Part shown: positions 10,933 to 22,226 of the stretch, piece after piece
Numbering within the stretch: position 1 is the stretch's first letter
Layout of the letters: each line of letters opens with the position of its first letter
Assembly (NCBI GenBank): GCA_022393335.1
Contig: JAJEKB010021748.1
Coordinates: 227,669-291,668 of the forward strand
Direction of reading: 5' to 3'
Source of the DNA: Macrotrachela quadricornifera
Taxonomy: Eukaryota > Rotifera > Eurotatoria > Philodinida > Philodinidae
DNA: 64,000 bases
The notes under the pieces: model-generated
Told to the model about the DNA's origin: nothing
Database searches by the model: none
Seen by the model: only the letters and a program-made list of their open reading frames with translations
Program-made: the position numbers and the translations under genes

Positions 10933-11525
10933 ATTACCCATTTCAAAATATAAGAGCCCTGAGTGTTTTTTAAATGACTTTTGATAAAAACAAGATAGAG
11001 ACCTGCGGTTTTCACCGTTGGAAAGAGGAGACGAAGATACGGTGAAACATATATAACAGACTTTCCCGACATTTTTTCTTGAGTGTCTTCAACCATGATC
11101 TTTCATAATCGATGTACCACGCCCAAGCGTTACAATGCGTTTCCGATTTTCAGGAGTGCAAAAGAACCGCCAACTGAAGATCTACAAAACTACGCATAGC
11201 TCAAATTCTTAGCTTCCTTTGTTCAGGAGTTAGAGCCATCCTACTCAACACTGTAAGCCGATTTTTCGAAAAATTTCCGCTAAAAAAGGGACATTTTTTA
11301 AATTTTTCGCATTTTTCCTGAAAAAAAATACCTGTTTTTTTTGCCGCTTTTTCTAGAAAACTGATCAGAAAAGCTCTAGAACACGTGTAATAAAATTCTG
11401 TAATATATGATTTGGTGCGTCTTTACCTCCTCTTTCCAACGGTGAAAACCGCAGCTCTCTAGCTTGTTCCTGTATAAAAGTTATTCGAAAAATACTCAGG
11501 GCTCTTATATTTTGAAATGGGTAAT
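10933..11525. mobile_element. ~593-bp non-autonomous element with inverted ends
   Basis: The left end ATTACCCATTTCAAAATATA is repeated inverted at the right end (11,506-11,525). The similarity reaches ~100 bp inwards, including CGGTTTTCACCGTTGGAAAG. The core has no coding capacity. Confidence 0.8.
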
Positions 11526-11699
11526 AATCATATTTTTAAAGTTAGAGCCGAATTTATAAAGGAATAAAATACCAATAAAATATCAAAATAGGGTTATAAC
11601 GAGTTGCTTCAGGAAGAGAAAAGTATCAACTTGAGGTTAAAAATTCAGTCGAGGGTTAAGCGAGTCAGCCTCGACGAGCGTTATCTTGTATTATAAACC

Positions 11700-12772
11700 A
11701 CCAATTTTTATATTGCCTTTCGAATTGTAAAACTTCAAACTATACAAATAATTATATTCTCGAATTATTCACGAAATAATTCAGTAATACTATATTCGAA
11801 CTTTTGTGATGAAAAGTTTTATAACCTCCTGGTAACATTTTTCAAAGGAAAATATACCAAAAGATGCGCTGTGAGCAGGGCTACAACATATCAAAAATTC
11901 AGCCTGAGATCTCTTACTTTGATAAGACATTCGCGCATGACACTGAAAATTAATGACCGCAACTTCATCTGTTTTTAGGCTGTTTTGTAGAGAAAAAAAT
12001 TCTCTATCATTTGAGACATTCCGCGCCTCAAACCGTTGAACAACGGAGGAGAAAATCGCAAAATACTACGAGGATTGGAAAAGTCGATTTTTAGACCAAG
12101 ACCCTCAAGTTTGAAGAAATGTGGTCCCTGCTAATTTTTTATAAATAACTCAGAATGAGCTGATATTTTGGTTTTCATAATAACTTTTTATGGGCTTTCG
12201 AATGAGACCATCAAATCCAAAACCTAAAATTTTTCCGCAGCCACTCTCTGCTTAGGGAGGGTAGTCTTCTGGCGGACCCTCGCTTAAAGCTGTGCCAATT
12301 TAAGTCTGTATGATTCACTTTAAGCTGAGATTTATTGCTTCAAAAAAATTCAAGTTTTATTGTAAATGTCTACCGGCTTATTGACCTATGTAGTTGTTAT
12401 GGTTTGGCTTTCTTCAGTTGTAATAGACGTTGAAACTATAGAAAATGTTAGAAGAAAAGAAATATAACAGATAAAGTAAAACATAATTTTTACCTCTCGT
12501 TGTAATGAAAGGTATTGCCGAATCAGTATGATGTATGGAATTCTAAAAAGGAGAAAAATAGATATCTACTTAAATACATGATCGATAAAGAAGAATGTTC
12601 ACTATTCACATTGGACCTTTAGCTGAAACCCGCACCAAAACAAGTAATGAAATATCAAAACTTGAGTTTTTCTTTATCGTCTCGTTTGACTAAATAGAAT
12701 CACGACTCCCTTTTATGTTGACATGATTTCTCTGTCGTTATTGTCGAAGTTATGACTGTTAGATACCAAAAA
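11700..12772. other. No gene seen
   Basis: Region downstream of the pentapeptide gene. Phrases such as GGCGGACCCTCGCTTAA suggest old repeat sequence; no exon is recognised. Confidence 0.4.
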
Positions 12773-13579
12773 TTAATTCAATATCTCACTTATAGATGTT
12801 GTTCCACTCAGTGTACCATTTGGTAGTGTTGTGTTTATAAATATTGCTTGTTGTATTTGTTCATCTGTTAATTTAGCTGTTGACAAATCAACATTAACAA
12901 ATCGTGTATCTGCGAGATATGAATTTCCAAAATCTGTTCCTTGCAATTCCGTATGATCGAAACTGGCACAAACCAAAGATGAGTCTTCAAATTTAGCGTG
13001 ATTTAATCGTGAATAATTAAATGATCCATCATTTAAATTGACAAACGAAAATGTAGCGTTTATCATTGATATTTGATCAAATGAAATATATTCTAGATTT
13101 AAGTGATTCAATGTACCAGTTCGACTTCGTATATGTACGTTGTCAAAATTTAATTTATTTAAACGAATAATATCATCTAATTGTTTATTTTGACATGTTT
13201 TAGAATTATTATTTCTACCAATTAATTGTCTTTCTTTAAGAAATTGTAAAATATCTTCGTTACGTAGAGCATCCCAACGACATTGTGCAGCACGAAAATA
13301 AGCATTAGCGAATGCCCAAGGATTTTTGTCTTCGTTTAAATGACCATCTTTATCTAAGGTGTAAATATCTTTCAAAAATTTATCGAATATGTTCTGTTGC
13401 CTCAATTCTGCTGCCGATTCTAAATCGAATTGTCGTCTTTGATTAGCTTCATCTTGTTCTTGTTTAGATGTAATTACAGTATAAATACCAAGAGCTACCG
13501 GTATCGAAGCCGTACACAGAATAGTTAATATTTCACTTAATGTTAAGTACCAAAATGGGCGTTTCTTGTCATTGGCCAT
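12773..13579 (-). CDS. Pentapeptide-repeat membrane protein (268 aa)
   Basis: Single-exon ORF starting with MANDKKRPFWYL. One hydrophobic segment (about residues 11-37, containing ILTILCTASIPVALGIY) is followed by a charged, Gln/Glu-rich linker and an alpha-helical part. From about residue 135 to 255 come pentapeptide repeats of the A(D/N)LXX type (LEYIS, FDQIS, MINAT, FSFVN, LNDGS, FNYSR, LNHAK, FEDSS, LVCAS, FDHTE, LQGTD, FGNSY, LADTR, FVNVD), which form a right-handed quadrilateral beta-helix. The molecular role is unknown; membrane-anchored pentapeptide proteins of this plan are numerous in bdelloid rotifers. The family is bacterial-rich, so ancient horizontal origin is plausible. It lies alone inside inverted repeats (11,642-14,755). 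Confidence 0.8.
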   Translation of the reverse strand: MANDKKRPFWYLTLSEILTILCTASIPVALGIYTVITSKQEQDEANQRRQFDLESAAELRQQNIFDKFLKDIYTLDKDGHLNEDKNPWAFANAYFRAAQCRWDALRNEDILQFLKERQLIGRNNNSKTCQNKQLDDIIRLNKLNFDNVHIRSRTGTLNHLNLEYISFDQISMINATFSFVNLNDGSFNYSRLNHAKFEDSSLVCASFDHTELQGTDFGNSYLADTRFVNVDLSTAKLTDEQIQQAIFINTTLPNGTLSGTTSISEILN

Positions 13580-14700
13580 TATTACTATGCGATAGTTCGA
13601 AGAATGGCTGGTCAGAGTTGATATTTATATTAAACAGATACTGATTACTAATATCGTCATATTTACGCTTTTATTCCTATGTATTTGATAAACATATTAA
13701 ATGACAGTATCAATGACGTATTTAGCATAAATTGTAGCCCTGAAAAAAACAGAACAGAAAGAAAATTTGCAAGTTATTTGTTCTGGTTCAAATACTTATG
13801 TGAACGAAAGCTTCTCATATTACTACTAATATTATAGAAGAACAAGTGTAATCTTCAATTACAAGATTTAAACAGAAGATTTTAATAATTTTCATTTTAA
13901 TATTATTTATATGGATACAGATTGACGTAATTCTAAATGTCATTTCAAATAGATAGAACCTTTCCTGAGCCACAAAACAATTCTCTTTCATCGATACACA
14001 TATTCCAAAAAAATATATCATGAATCGATTACAATACGAAGAGAAAAAATAGAAATATTGAGTTCAATATATTTAATATAATCTATAGAATGTAAACAAT
14101 AATCGATCTTCGAAATATGCAATTTTTCTATTCTTTCTCGATATTATTTATCTCTTTTTTTATACACATAATCTTTAGATAGTGATCATTTTCTATGTTT
14201 TGTGAAACATAATTGCTAAAAAACGAGTAATATTCGTCGAAAATCGATCCACTTGGCACTAGACTACAAAGAAAATATTGATGCGGATACGCTTGCTTTT
14301 TTTGCGTGAAAATTTCATAAGAAGTTATATAAAACTGCATATCACGTTTGAACTTCGAGCGAATATGTTTTTCACAAAACTTGCAACCAGTTTCAAACAT
14401 ATCAGTGTCTTGGTTTAAAGGAATAATCATATAGCTTTTCGAAAAAGTTATTGATTGAATAATATGTTACTCATAATTTTTATCTTCTGAGATTACATTA
14501 CATATTTAAGATCATGTCCAATTGTTGAAATCGTTTTTCTAGGGTATCAAAGAAGAAACTACGTTAATGCGACGATTTGTTCGCATCCATATCGTTATTC
14601 ACTTTTCAATAGATAATAAATATTAGCATATATTCATATTTTTACAATTTTTAGTTATCTATAGGCATTTTTTAAAGAAAACAAAAACAAAATTTTATTT
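13580..14700. other. AT-rich upstream region of the pentapeptide gene
   Basis: Would hold the promoter of the minus-strand gene. A 100-residue open frame at 14,128-14,430 (minus) contains Cys and Lys but matches nothing I recognise; I do not call it a gene. Confidence 0.4.
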
Positions 14701-14759
14701 CATTTATTAACAAGTAACGCTCGTCTCTATGACTCGCTTAACCCTCGACTGAATTCTAT

Positions 14760-15577
14760 TTAACATTATCTCTTACTGGTCGCTAGAGTCTGCTCAGTTA
14801 ACTATGCTGAATACATGTGCACGTATACACGGATTGCTAGTGACGTCTGTTCTATAAGATCCAGTCTTTAAACTTTTTGTTACGGCTTTTGTATGGCAAT
14901 GTAAAGCACAGTTCGTAGTTGATCATCATTACCCCTGCTTCGCTTCATTCTTAACTTCTCGGTTTTTTATATGATGTCAGCATAGACCAACGCAACACCT
15001 CATTTTCTTGCTCAAGAAATCGTTTACAGGTAATATAAAAACTAAAGCAAATTTGAGAAAATGGCGACTAGTCATTCGTCGAAGTCCCTTCACGTCGTCA
15101 TTCACGACTAGCCGCGTCCATGTTGAAGTCTATTTTCACATGATTTCACTGTCTTGTGTTCGAAACCACACTCATTCACGTCCCACTAACTCAAAAGAAT
15201 TACAGGATCTGCAACGAAGGAAGCCTCTATAGGAAATTTGAAGAAAACAAGTAAAGGCACATAAATCTATAGATAAGTGAACCATGACTAAGTTCATGAA
15301 GCATCGCTGCGAAATCTTAATTATTTTTTTCTGGAAATAACGAATATTTTAGATGCATGAGTTCCTCAAAGTCTGATTCAAGGAGGAATAAAATCACAAA
15401 ACACTGATCGCCTTAAAGCTCAGGCTCTGAAAACCTGATTGGCTGAAAGATAGATTTTGGGAAACATTTCATTGACTGAAATTTTAAATAGATAGAGTCT
15501 GACTGGTCAAAAGTTCGATGTAAAAAGTTTGCTACTGACTAAGTTCACAGACTCAATAATCTTATTGAACGGAAGCC
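14760..15577. other. No gene seen; repeat fragments
   Basis: At about 15,060-15,120 there is a fragment with CGACTAGTCATTCGTCG and CACGACTAGCC related to the dispersed repeat at 17,045-17,815. The 74-residue frame over it is not supported. Confidence 0.4.
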
Positions 15578-16325
15578 GTCATAATGTCATTACACTGGGT
15601 ATCCAGAGCTAAACGTCTCGATACCCAACGGGTAACCAAATGAATTTGATTACCTTCCAGGCTGCTTACCATATTAGATAACGATCTCGTTACCCGAAAA
15701 TGAAACGATATCCTTTAGAAGCTGAGGAATTTGAGTGAATTTGGTCAAACGATCTCGTTAACCGATAATGAGACGATATCCTTCAGAAGGCAAAGCACAA
15801 GGTGAGGGTGCCTCGGGGGCCTGGTCAGAAGGCACAGCAGAAAGTGTGGGTGCTTCGGGGGCCTGATCAGAAGGCAAAGCACAAAGTGAGGGTGCCACGG
15901 GGGTCCGATCAAAAGGCAAAGCACAAAGTGACAGTGGTTCGAACGCTTCCTCTTATCGCAGAAAACTAGCGTCTTTCATATTCATCCTCGGTATTGCTTG
16001 GCTAATTGAGATTATCTTTGTTTCCTCCAATCTTGCACAACTCAAAAATGATTATTTCTTCCCTGACTATTTTTCATCATCTTTTGCGTAATAACCAAAT
16101 TCATTCAAATTCCTTAACTTCTAAAAAAGATATCCATGTAGCAGGATATCGTTATCTTTCGGGTAAAAACCAAATTCACTCAAATTCGTCAACTTCTAAA
16201 AAGATATTCATGTAGCAGGATATCGTTACCTGTCGAATAATGACCAAATTCACTCAAATTCCTCAACCTACAGAGGAACTATGTGTCTGTTTTAATTAGG
16301 ATACCCAGCGTAATGGTATTATGAC
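15578..16325. mobile_element. 748-bp non-autonomous element with internal arrays
   Basis: 27-bp inverted ends (GTCATAATGTCATTACACTG... at 15,578-15,604, partner 16,299-16,325). Inside, a GC-richer 42-bp tandem repeat (GAAGGCAAAGCACAAGGTGA..) runs at about 15,790-15,940, and ~66-bp units with CAAATTCACTCAAATTC and AGGATATCGTTA occur in opposite orientations on the two sides. There is no coding sequence. Confidence 0.75.
15790..15945. repeat. 42-bp tandem repeat, ~3.7 copies
   Basis: Units GAAGGCAAAGCACAAAGTGA followed by GGGTGCCTCGGGGGCCTGATCA. They are clearly more GC-rich than their surroundings. Confidence 0.85.
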
Positions 16326-17044
16326 ATTACTCGAAGCCGTATAGTGCAAATAACTGAGCCGTGATCTTAAAAGCCGATGTTCTTTTGACTAGGTAACAAG
16401 CAAGCTTATTTTAATTTGCTAAACCCTCCCTTCGTCGAGGAATTATACCAGTGTTTGTTTCTGTACTTTTCTTACTATTCACTTATAAAGATATCATATT
16501 TTAAAAGCGAAAGACGAAAAGAATTTTCTTATAATTACAAGTAGCGCGAACCCTACGAATTCACTGAACCTTTTCTGAAAGAAAATTCGGTGTGATTATC
16601 ATTGAAAAAAATTTTCATTTGGGTTATCTTATATCTCAATCTTCTTGATTGCATGAAAGCTACAAAACAAAACATTCACTCTGGTAATGATCGTTTTATA
16701 GAAATACCTCTATATAGATTCATATGTAAGCGACAAGCACACCTCAAGTTCGAGTTCTTCCTGTTCGATTGAGTTTGATCGAATCTAATAGAGATATCTG
16801 AACATAATCAGTAGTTTGGGACGTCATATTTTCTAATCCTGAACTCTGATTTGTTTGAACAAAACGAAGAGACAAGTATTCTTATTTTTTTAAGCGCAAT
16901 ATTTATCGGTATACGACTGTTTCTTTAAGAAAACGAAATTAGATACGATTTAGATACTTCAGTTTGTTCATCAAGTTCAGTAGCATGATCAGGTGGCAAT
17001 CACTCCAAACCACGATTCTATGAAGATAATATCTTTTTCCAAAC
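16326..17044. other. No gene seen
   Basis: AT-rich sequence without recognisable exons or arrays. Confidence 0.45.
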
Positions 17045-17815
17045 TAGAGAATCACGGACAGCTTCTTAAAGTTTTAGGACGACATGACTACATGTATATT
17101 TCTGGTTACGCTATAATAGGCAAATAACACAATATTAGCATTCACAATTCTTTTACTGGATATGCTCTGTTACATAAAATGTGTAATAAAAAATTATTTT
17201 TCCTCATGAATCGAGTTATTTGAGAATCTATTAAGATATTCCAAATCTTACTTATTGCACTTATGATAAACTTTTTAAATCAACGACTAGTCGTTTGTCG
17301 ACCTCCTTCCGGTTGGCCACTCACAACTAGCCATTTCTATGTACGGTTTATTTTTCTGTCTATCTTCTGTCGTATTAGGATTCTCATGCGCACATAAGTA
17401 GCTTACTCATAACATATCGATACGCAATCGAAAACTTCCTACACTCAGATAGCATTATGTAGTTTTCATCAGTTGTCAATTTCTTTTTTGTTTTAATAAA
17501 ATGATATTTTATCGGACTCGTTATCAAACAAGATTAATTAGGCTCTTTGGAAAATCGACTTAAATTAATTGAAACTTATTTCAAACTATGCTTTGAAATA
17601 ACGTTTTAAGTCAACGTCTAGTCGCTTTCATATTTAACACCGCTACATCTTTCACTATTAGTTTAGGCTTGAACTGAATAGATGCATCTCGTTTGAATTC
17701 CTCTCAAAAAGTTGCTGAACATTTGTTAGTACATTCATCAAGGAACTAAAAAAGAGAAACTATTCAAAAACTGCTACCAGTAGAGTACACTACATTGTGG
17801 TCTCAGAAAAATCTT
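17045..17815 (+). repeat. Dispersed repeat, copy 1 (~770 bp)
   Basis: Aligns by eye along its length, in reverse complement, with 57,380-58,165. It includes two GACTAGTCG-containing blocks: one at ~17,283-17,340 and a shorter one near 17,610. Non-coding; probably a non-autonomous transposon. Confidence 0.8.
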
Positions 17816-18529
17816 CACCTAGTTTCAATGTTATTTCAAGGGTGATGTCTATGAAGATTCAACAACAGAACACCAAGCAGCCACCTCTTTTTTTTCACAT
17901 ATTTCCGTATAAATCTTACTCAAAACTCTGACATATAGTAATGTACAAAGAAAAATGTTTTTATTAGAATAAATGTCCAACATGGATTCATGACCATCAA
18001 TTATTCTTAGTTCAACCTTAAAATAACAAGAAGTTCATTAAAAAGCTAAGAAATAGATCAACAAAGCTTTTCTTCACTCCGAATTCGGACTTTCCGTACT
18101 TGCTAACGATTAGTCAAGTTTTGTCAAAAGCTATAATTCATTCATTTAGCGTTAATTAATAACTAACAGTATTGAGAAAACTAACCTCAGATTTGGGTTT
18201 CTCATAGCAAATTATATTTGGTGACTTTTCACTGCACACAGTTTATATTATTTATTATTAATTATTTAGTAACAGCCATTCAGTCTTGATTTATCGATCT
18301 TTGGTTAGCTTCAATCAATCTTTTTAAGAAAAATGCAAAAAAAAACTATAGATTGCATATTTACTTACTCTTAACCTCAAAAGTGGCTCGAAATTTCAAG
18401 TCTATACCTTCGACAACCCCTCAAAGAGTTTCCTTATAAAACATCATAGGTTTTAAATATTAATATAGACGACACTATTTTCCTACTGGGGTGAAAACAC
18501 AAACATGCGGGCAACCTTTAGAAACAAAC
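17816..18529. other. No gene seen
   Basis: AT-rich; no exon or repeat recognised. Confidence 0.45.
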
Positions 18530-19475
18530 ATACTTGCAAAACTACAGACTTATTTTATACGATATGATCCATGCTTCAATTCGGGAAACAAATTGTTATT
18601 ATCTTAACAAAAACCTTCTGCAATCAAAAATTCCTATAAAATTTTTTACAAAAACTAATACTGTCGATCGATTTCTCGATCTGAACAATCTTTCATTAAA
18701 CTTTATAAAGAATCACTATTTTTAAAAAGAAAAATATTTTTTGCATTAAAAATTTTCCAAAATCATAAAAAAACCGAGCGTGCCATTCGATTTCCCGACC
18801 ACGATTATGTTTGGTCAAACTTTATAGAAAAGCGTTATTCTCTTCAAAAAAGCCTCTTTTACCAAAAAAAATTATTCGAAAAAATTGAATACCTAATAGT
18901 GCCATTCGGTTCGCCGACCCCGAAAACCTTTGGTCATACGTTAAGCGTTGAGTTGACCGTGAAGTGTGATTGTTCTATCGATTTTTATAAGAACATATTT
19001 TTTTGACCTTTGTCCCCGACGACAAGCAAGCAGACAAACTATTTTTTTTCATATGACCCTCCCTACAGCTGAGGGAATATCTACGTTAACCTCGAATCGG
19101 GCCGAACAACCCCATGTTTCACCCGAATACTAGTGGCAATATTGACGGACCATCGTGCAATTTCAATAATGACCTGCCGAACCCTCTGTTTTGCCACTAT
19201 TTTATGGAAACAACATCCTGGTGTTTAAGGTATACATTACTGGAGAATCCAAGTGTACCGCTATAGTATAGCAGTTGAGGACCTAAGGGTACCTCTATAG
19301 TATAGCAGGTGAAGACCCAAAGGTACCCTCATATAGTGGTCCTCGTATTTTGTTGCCTTCGATGTTTTTTTGACTCGAATGTTTTTTTGATCATGCCACA
19401 AACAAACTCCACCCGCCACAGACAAACTATTTTTTTCATATGACCCTCCTTACAGTCGAGGGAATATTCTCTAGT
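18530..19475. repeat. CCCTCGACTG-type repeat array, opposite orientation
   Basis: Contains ATATGACCCTCCCTACAGCT near 19,050 and a second such header near 19,440, plus CGACCCCGAAAACCTTTGGTC units. These are the reverse complement of the headers and units at 7,680-9,440. They could be the other end of one large nested structure or independent copies. Confidence 0.7.
19255..19340. repeat. 34-bp tandem repeat, ~2.5 copies
   Basis: GTACCGCTATAGTATAGCAG then TTGAGGACCTAAGG repeats with period 34 bp. Confidence 0.8.
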
Positions 19476-21479
19476 TGTTCTATCATATAGAATTTTCTAA
19501 CTGATATATGGTGCTAGTAAGAATCTGAAAATCATACTTTGTAGTATTATCAAAAATCTGAGCATACTATTGGATAAAACTTGTTGAGTTATACTTGAAA
19601 ATCTATTGGAATAGGTTTGTAGATCAATCCTGACTAATTTAATCTGAATATTTAGCTAACTTTCCCTATATAGAATAATTTAGTTTTCGAAATTTTTGTC
19701 AAATAATAAAAGCCTACTTAGAAAAACAGCGCAACAGAGGTAAGTAAAAAATTAACAGAAAAAGATAAAATATTTAATTGAACAGGTCGGAAAAAGGATT
19801 TTGTATGTTTTGAAAAATAAATTTTTAATCCTATGACAAATCATGCATATAAAATTATCAAATTAAAAATTGGATATATTCGTTTCGTTATTTATGATTG
19901 CTTTATCTTAACTTACTGTAATATTAATATTATTTTCAATGCTAACCATATAATGAATATGATGCTAAATGTTTTGTGTGAGAATAACATTTTTTCTAAA
20001 GAATATATGCTCAAAAAAAATTATCTAAACAAGTACAAAAAAACGAATTATTAACTGTCATCAATAAAGAAAAACTAACTATACAATATTTTTTCTTTCA
20101 AAGTTACGCTTCAATAATAATGAAGGTAAATAACCGAATAATATATGACGATAAAAAAATTTTAAAAAAATATGTAACTACGAATAATTATCTGTCATTA
20201 ATGATTTTATATTCTATTCGATTTTGTTTTTAATCACATACTTTGTTGATTATTAAAAAAAACTCAACGTCAAGGTAAATCAATACGTTGTCATCTAAAG
20301 AGGTGAGGTGTGAATTTAACAAAATACTACTACAACTGGTTTCGACTTAATTCCGAAGCCTCGGCAGGTGAGATTTAAAAGATCTGCATAAATGAATTCT
20401 AATCAAATTAAATTAAAAAGAAAATCGAAAAAGATCTTTTTCTAATTTTAATTTTAATTAAAATTCAAAATTGGCTCTGTAAATTAAAAATGATTATACG
20501 CGGTTGGAAATAGTATTATTTCAGGGGGTATCGCTTATAATTTCCAATAGAGGAAATAATGAATTTTGTATCAAATGAAAGCTCGTCAGAAATGGGATTT
20601 ATTGATACTAGAGTAAAAATAATCAAAAAAAGCCACTTTTTTGAAGTCCCGAATTTTTGTCTTCCATATCAAAAAAGTGACTTTCTTAAATGTTTTTAGA
20701 GATTTTTTAAACTGTTTTGTGAATTTTTTATCACAAAAAAAACACTCAGAAGATTTTTCATATATAAAGTTTTGTAGCGTTCGACAAGCTCTATCGAATC
20801 ATGTAAAAATATCCAAAGAAAAATATTTTATTCCATTTTTGAATTATTGACACCTAACTTTTCCCACTGAAATATTAACATAGTCATTAAATTATATATT
20901 TAATCTCGTAGAGTGCCAGAACTAAATTCAAGATAGAGCAGCTCTATAGATTATTAAAGACGAGACATGATACTTCATACTCCCATACTAAAATATTCAA
21001 TATTTACTGTTTTCTAAAATTTTGAACATCGGACCACAAACTTTTGGGATGCTCTAAGTAGATTGAATAATCTTAGCAAGTAAAAGCATCAAATTTTTGC
21101 TCATAAAAATTGTTAGTGTGAATATAAAGAAGGTTTTTTTGTGTTCTATAAATAATCTATGTTTCTGTTTCGCCCATGTCAGATATCCTTGGTTTGTGCT
21201 TTCATAGCTGTCGTCAAATTGATCATAGACATAAGACATCGACACATAGAGAAAGCCATGTGTTTATTTCTATTCTCAAAAGAAATATACCCTGTAATAA
21301 TGACTTAGCATTTTTTTCTTTCTTTTTCTACGTCAGCAAGATATACATATGTAAGGAGTAAGAGAACAATCAAGTACGTAAACAAGCATCGTCATCCTTA
21401 CCATTACATTTTATTTTGCCTATATTAATAGTCAGACCATTTACTTTCTCTTATGTTATAATATACTACTATACTTACT
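19476..21479. other. AT-rich intergenic region before the SDR gene
   Basis: No exon recognised over 2 kb. The last ~100 bp before 21,480 would contain the SDR promoter; a TATAATATAC-like stretch lies about 20 bp upstream of the ATG. Confidence 0.4.
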
Positions 21480-22226
21480 ATGTCTTCACAAGAACAAACA
21501 GTCTACTTCATATCGGGTGCTAATCGAGGTATTGGTCTTGGATTTGTTGAAACTTTTGCCAAACGACCAAATACAGTAATCTATGCTGGTGTTCGAAATC
21601 CTAACAATGCTAATGAACTTGAAAAATTAAATTCATTAACAAATAATATTCACATTGTTAAACTGGAATCAATTTCGGAGAGTGATGCCAGGGCAGCAGC
21701 AGAAAAGATCGAAAAAACATCTGGCTATATTGATGTTATCATTGCCAATGCTGGTATAAGTAATTATTATGGTCCAGCTGTGACTACTCCAATCAAAGAA
21801 GTTCGCGATCATTACGAAACCAATGTATTGGGTCCTCTTATTCTCTTCCAAGCACTTTATCCTCTTTTGAAAAAGAGCAAATCGGGTGCTCCAAAATTTG
21901 TGGTCATTTCCTCGGCAGTAGGCTCGATTGGAATTATGGAACCCATGCCGTCCACAGCCTATGGAGCATCAAAAGCAGCTATAAATTATGTAACAAAGAA
22001 AATTCATCAAGAACATGAAAAAGATGGTCTCATTGCCTTTCCCTTGCATCCTGGTTGGGTACAAACAGATATGGGCAATGCTGGAGCCAAAGCCCTTGGT
22101 TTGGATAAAGCATCGGTGACGATTGAAGATAGTATTAAACAACAAGTGAAAATTATTGATGAAGCAACAAAAGAGAATACCAGTGGAAAATTTTGGAGTT
22201 TTGATGGAAAAGAATTGCCTTGGTAA
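21480..22226 (+). CDS. Short-chain dehydrogenase/reductase, C-factor/sniffer-like (248 aa)
   Basis: Intronless ORF of typical length for a classical SDR, a cytosolic NAD(P)H-dependent carbonyl or alcohol oxidoreductase. Cofactor motif SGANRGIG (12-19), IIANAG (87-92) for the Rossmann sheet, VVISSA with the likely catalytic Ser (144-145), and YGASK with catalytic Tyr161 and Lys165; LHPGWVQTDMG follows as usual. The sequence style (PAVTTPIKEVRDHYETNVLG, AGAKALGLDKASVTIEDSI) is closest to fungal ketoreductase and C-factor SDRs. The substrate cannot be told. Lack of introns in a genome with dense small introns suggests acquisition by transfer or retroposition. Confidence 0.9.
   Translation: MSSQEQTVYFISGANRGIGLGFVETFAKRPNTVIYAGVRNPNNANELEKLNSLTNNIHIVKLESISESDARAAAEKIEKTSGYIDVIIANAGISNYYGPAVTTPIKEVRDHYETNVLGPLILFQALYPLLKKSKSGAPKFVVISSAVGSIGIMEPMPSTAYGASKAAINYVTKKIHQEHEKDGLIAFPLHPGWVQTDMGNAGAKALGLDKASVTIEDSIKQQVKIIDEATKENTSGKFWSFDGKELPW

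Larger units (their letters stand above)
11642..14755. mobile_element. 3.1-kb unit bounded by ~45-bp inverted repeats
   Basis: The left end AATTCAGTCGAGGGTTAAGC (11,642) and its inverted partner ending at 14,755 share a 26-bp exact block and then CGAGCGTTA-CTTGT with small gaps. AATT flanks CAG...CTG on both sides and could be a 4-bp target duplication or part of the repeat. The only convincing gene inside is the pentapeptide-repeat gene at 12,773-13,579; no transposase is visible. It could be a non-autonomous element carrying a host gene, or two chance insertions of one short repeat. Confidence 0.55.

Noticed and set aside
14128..14430. 100-codon minus-strand ORF
   Set aside because: AT-rich, no family and no supporting splice or promoter signal.
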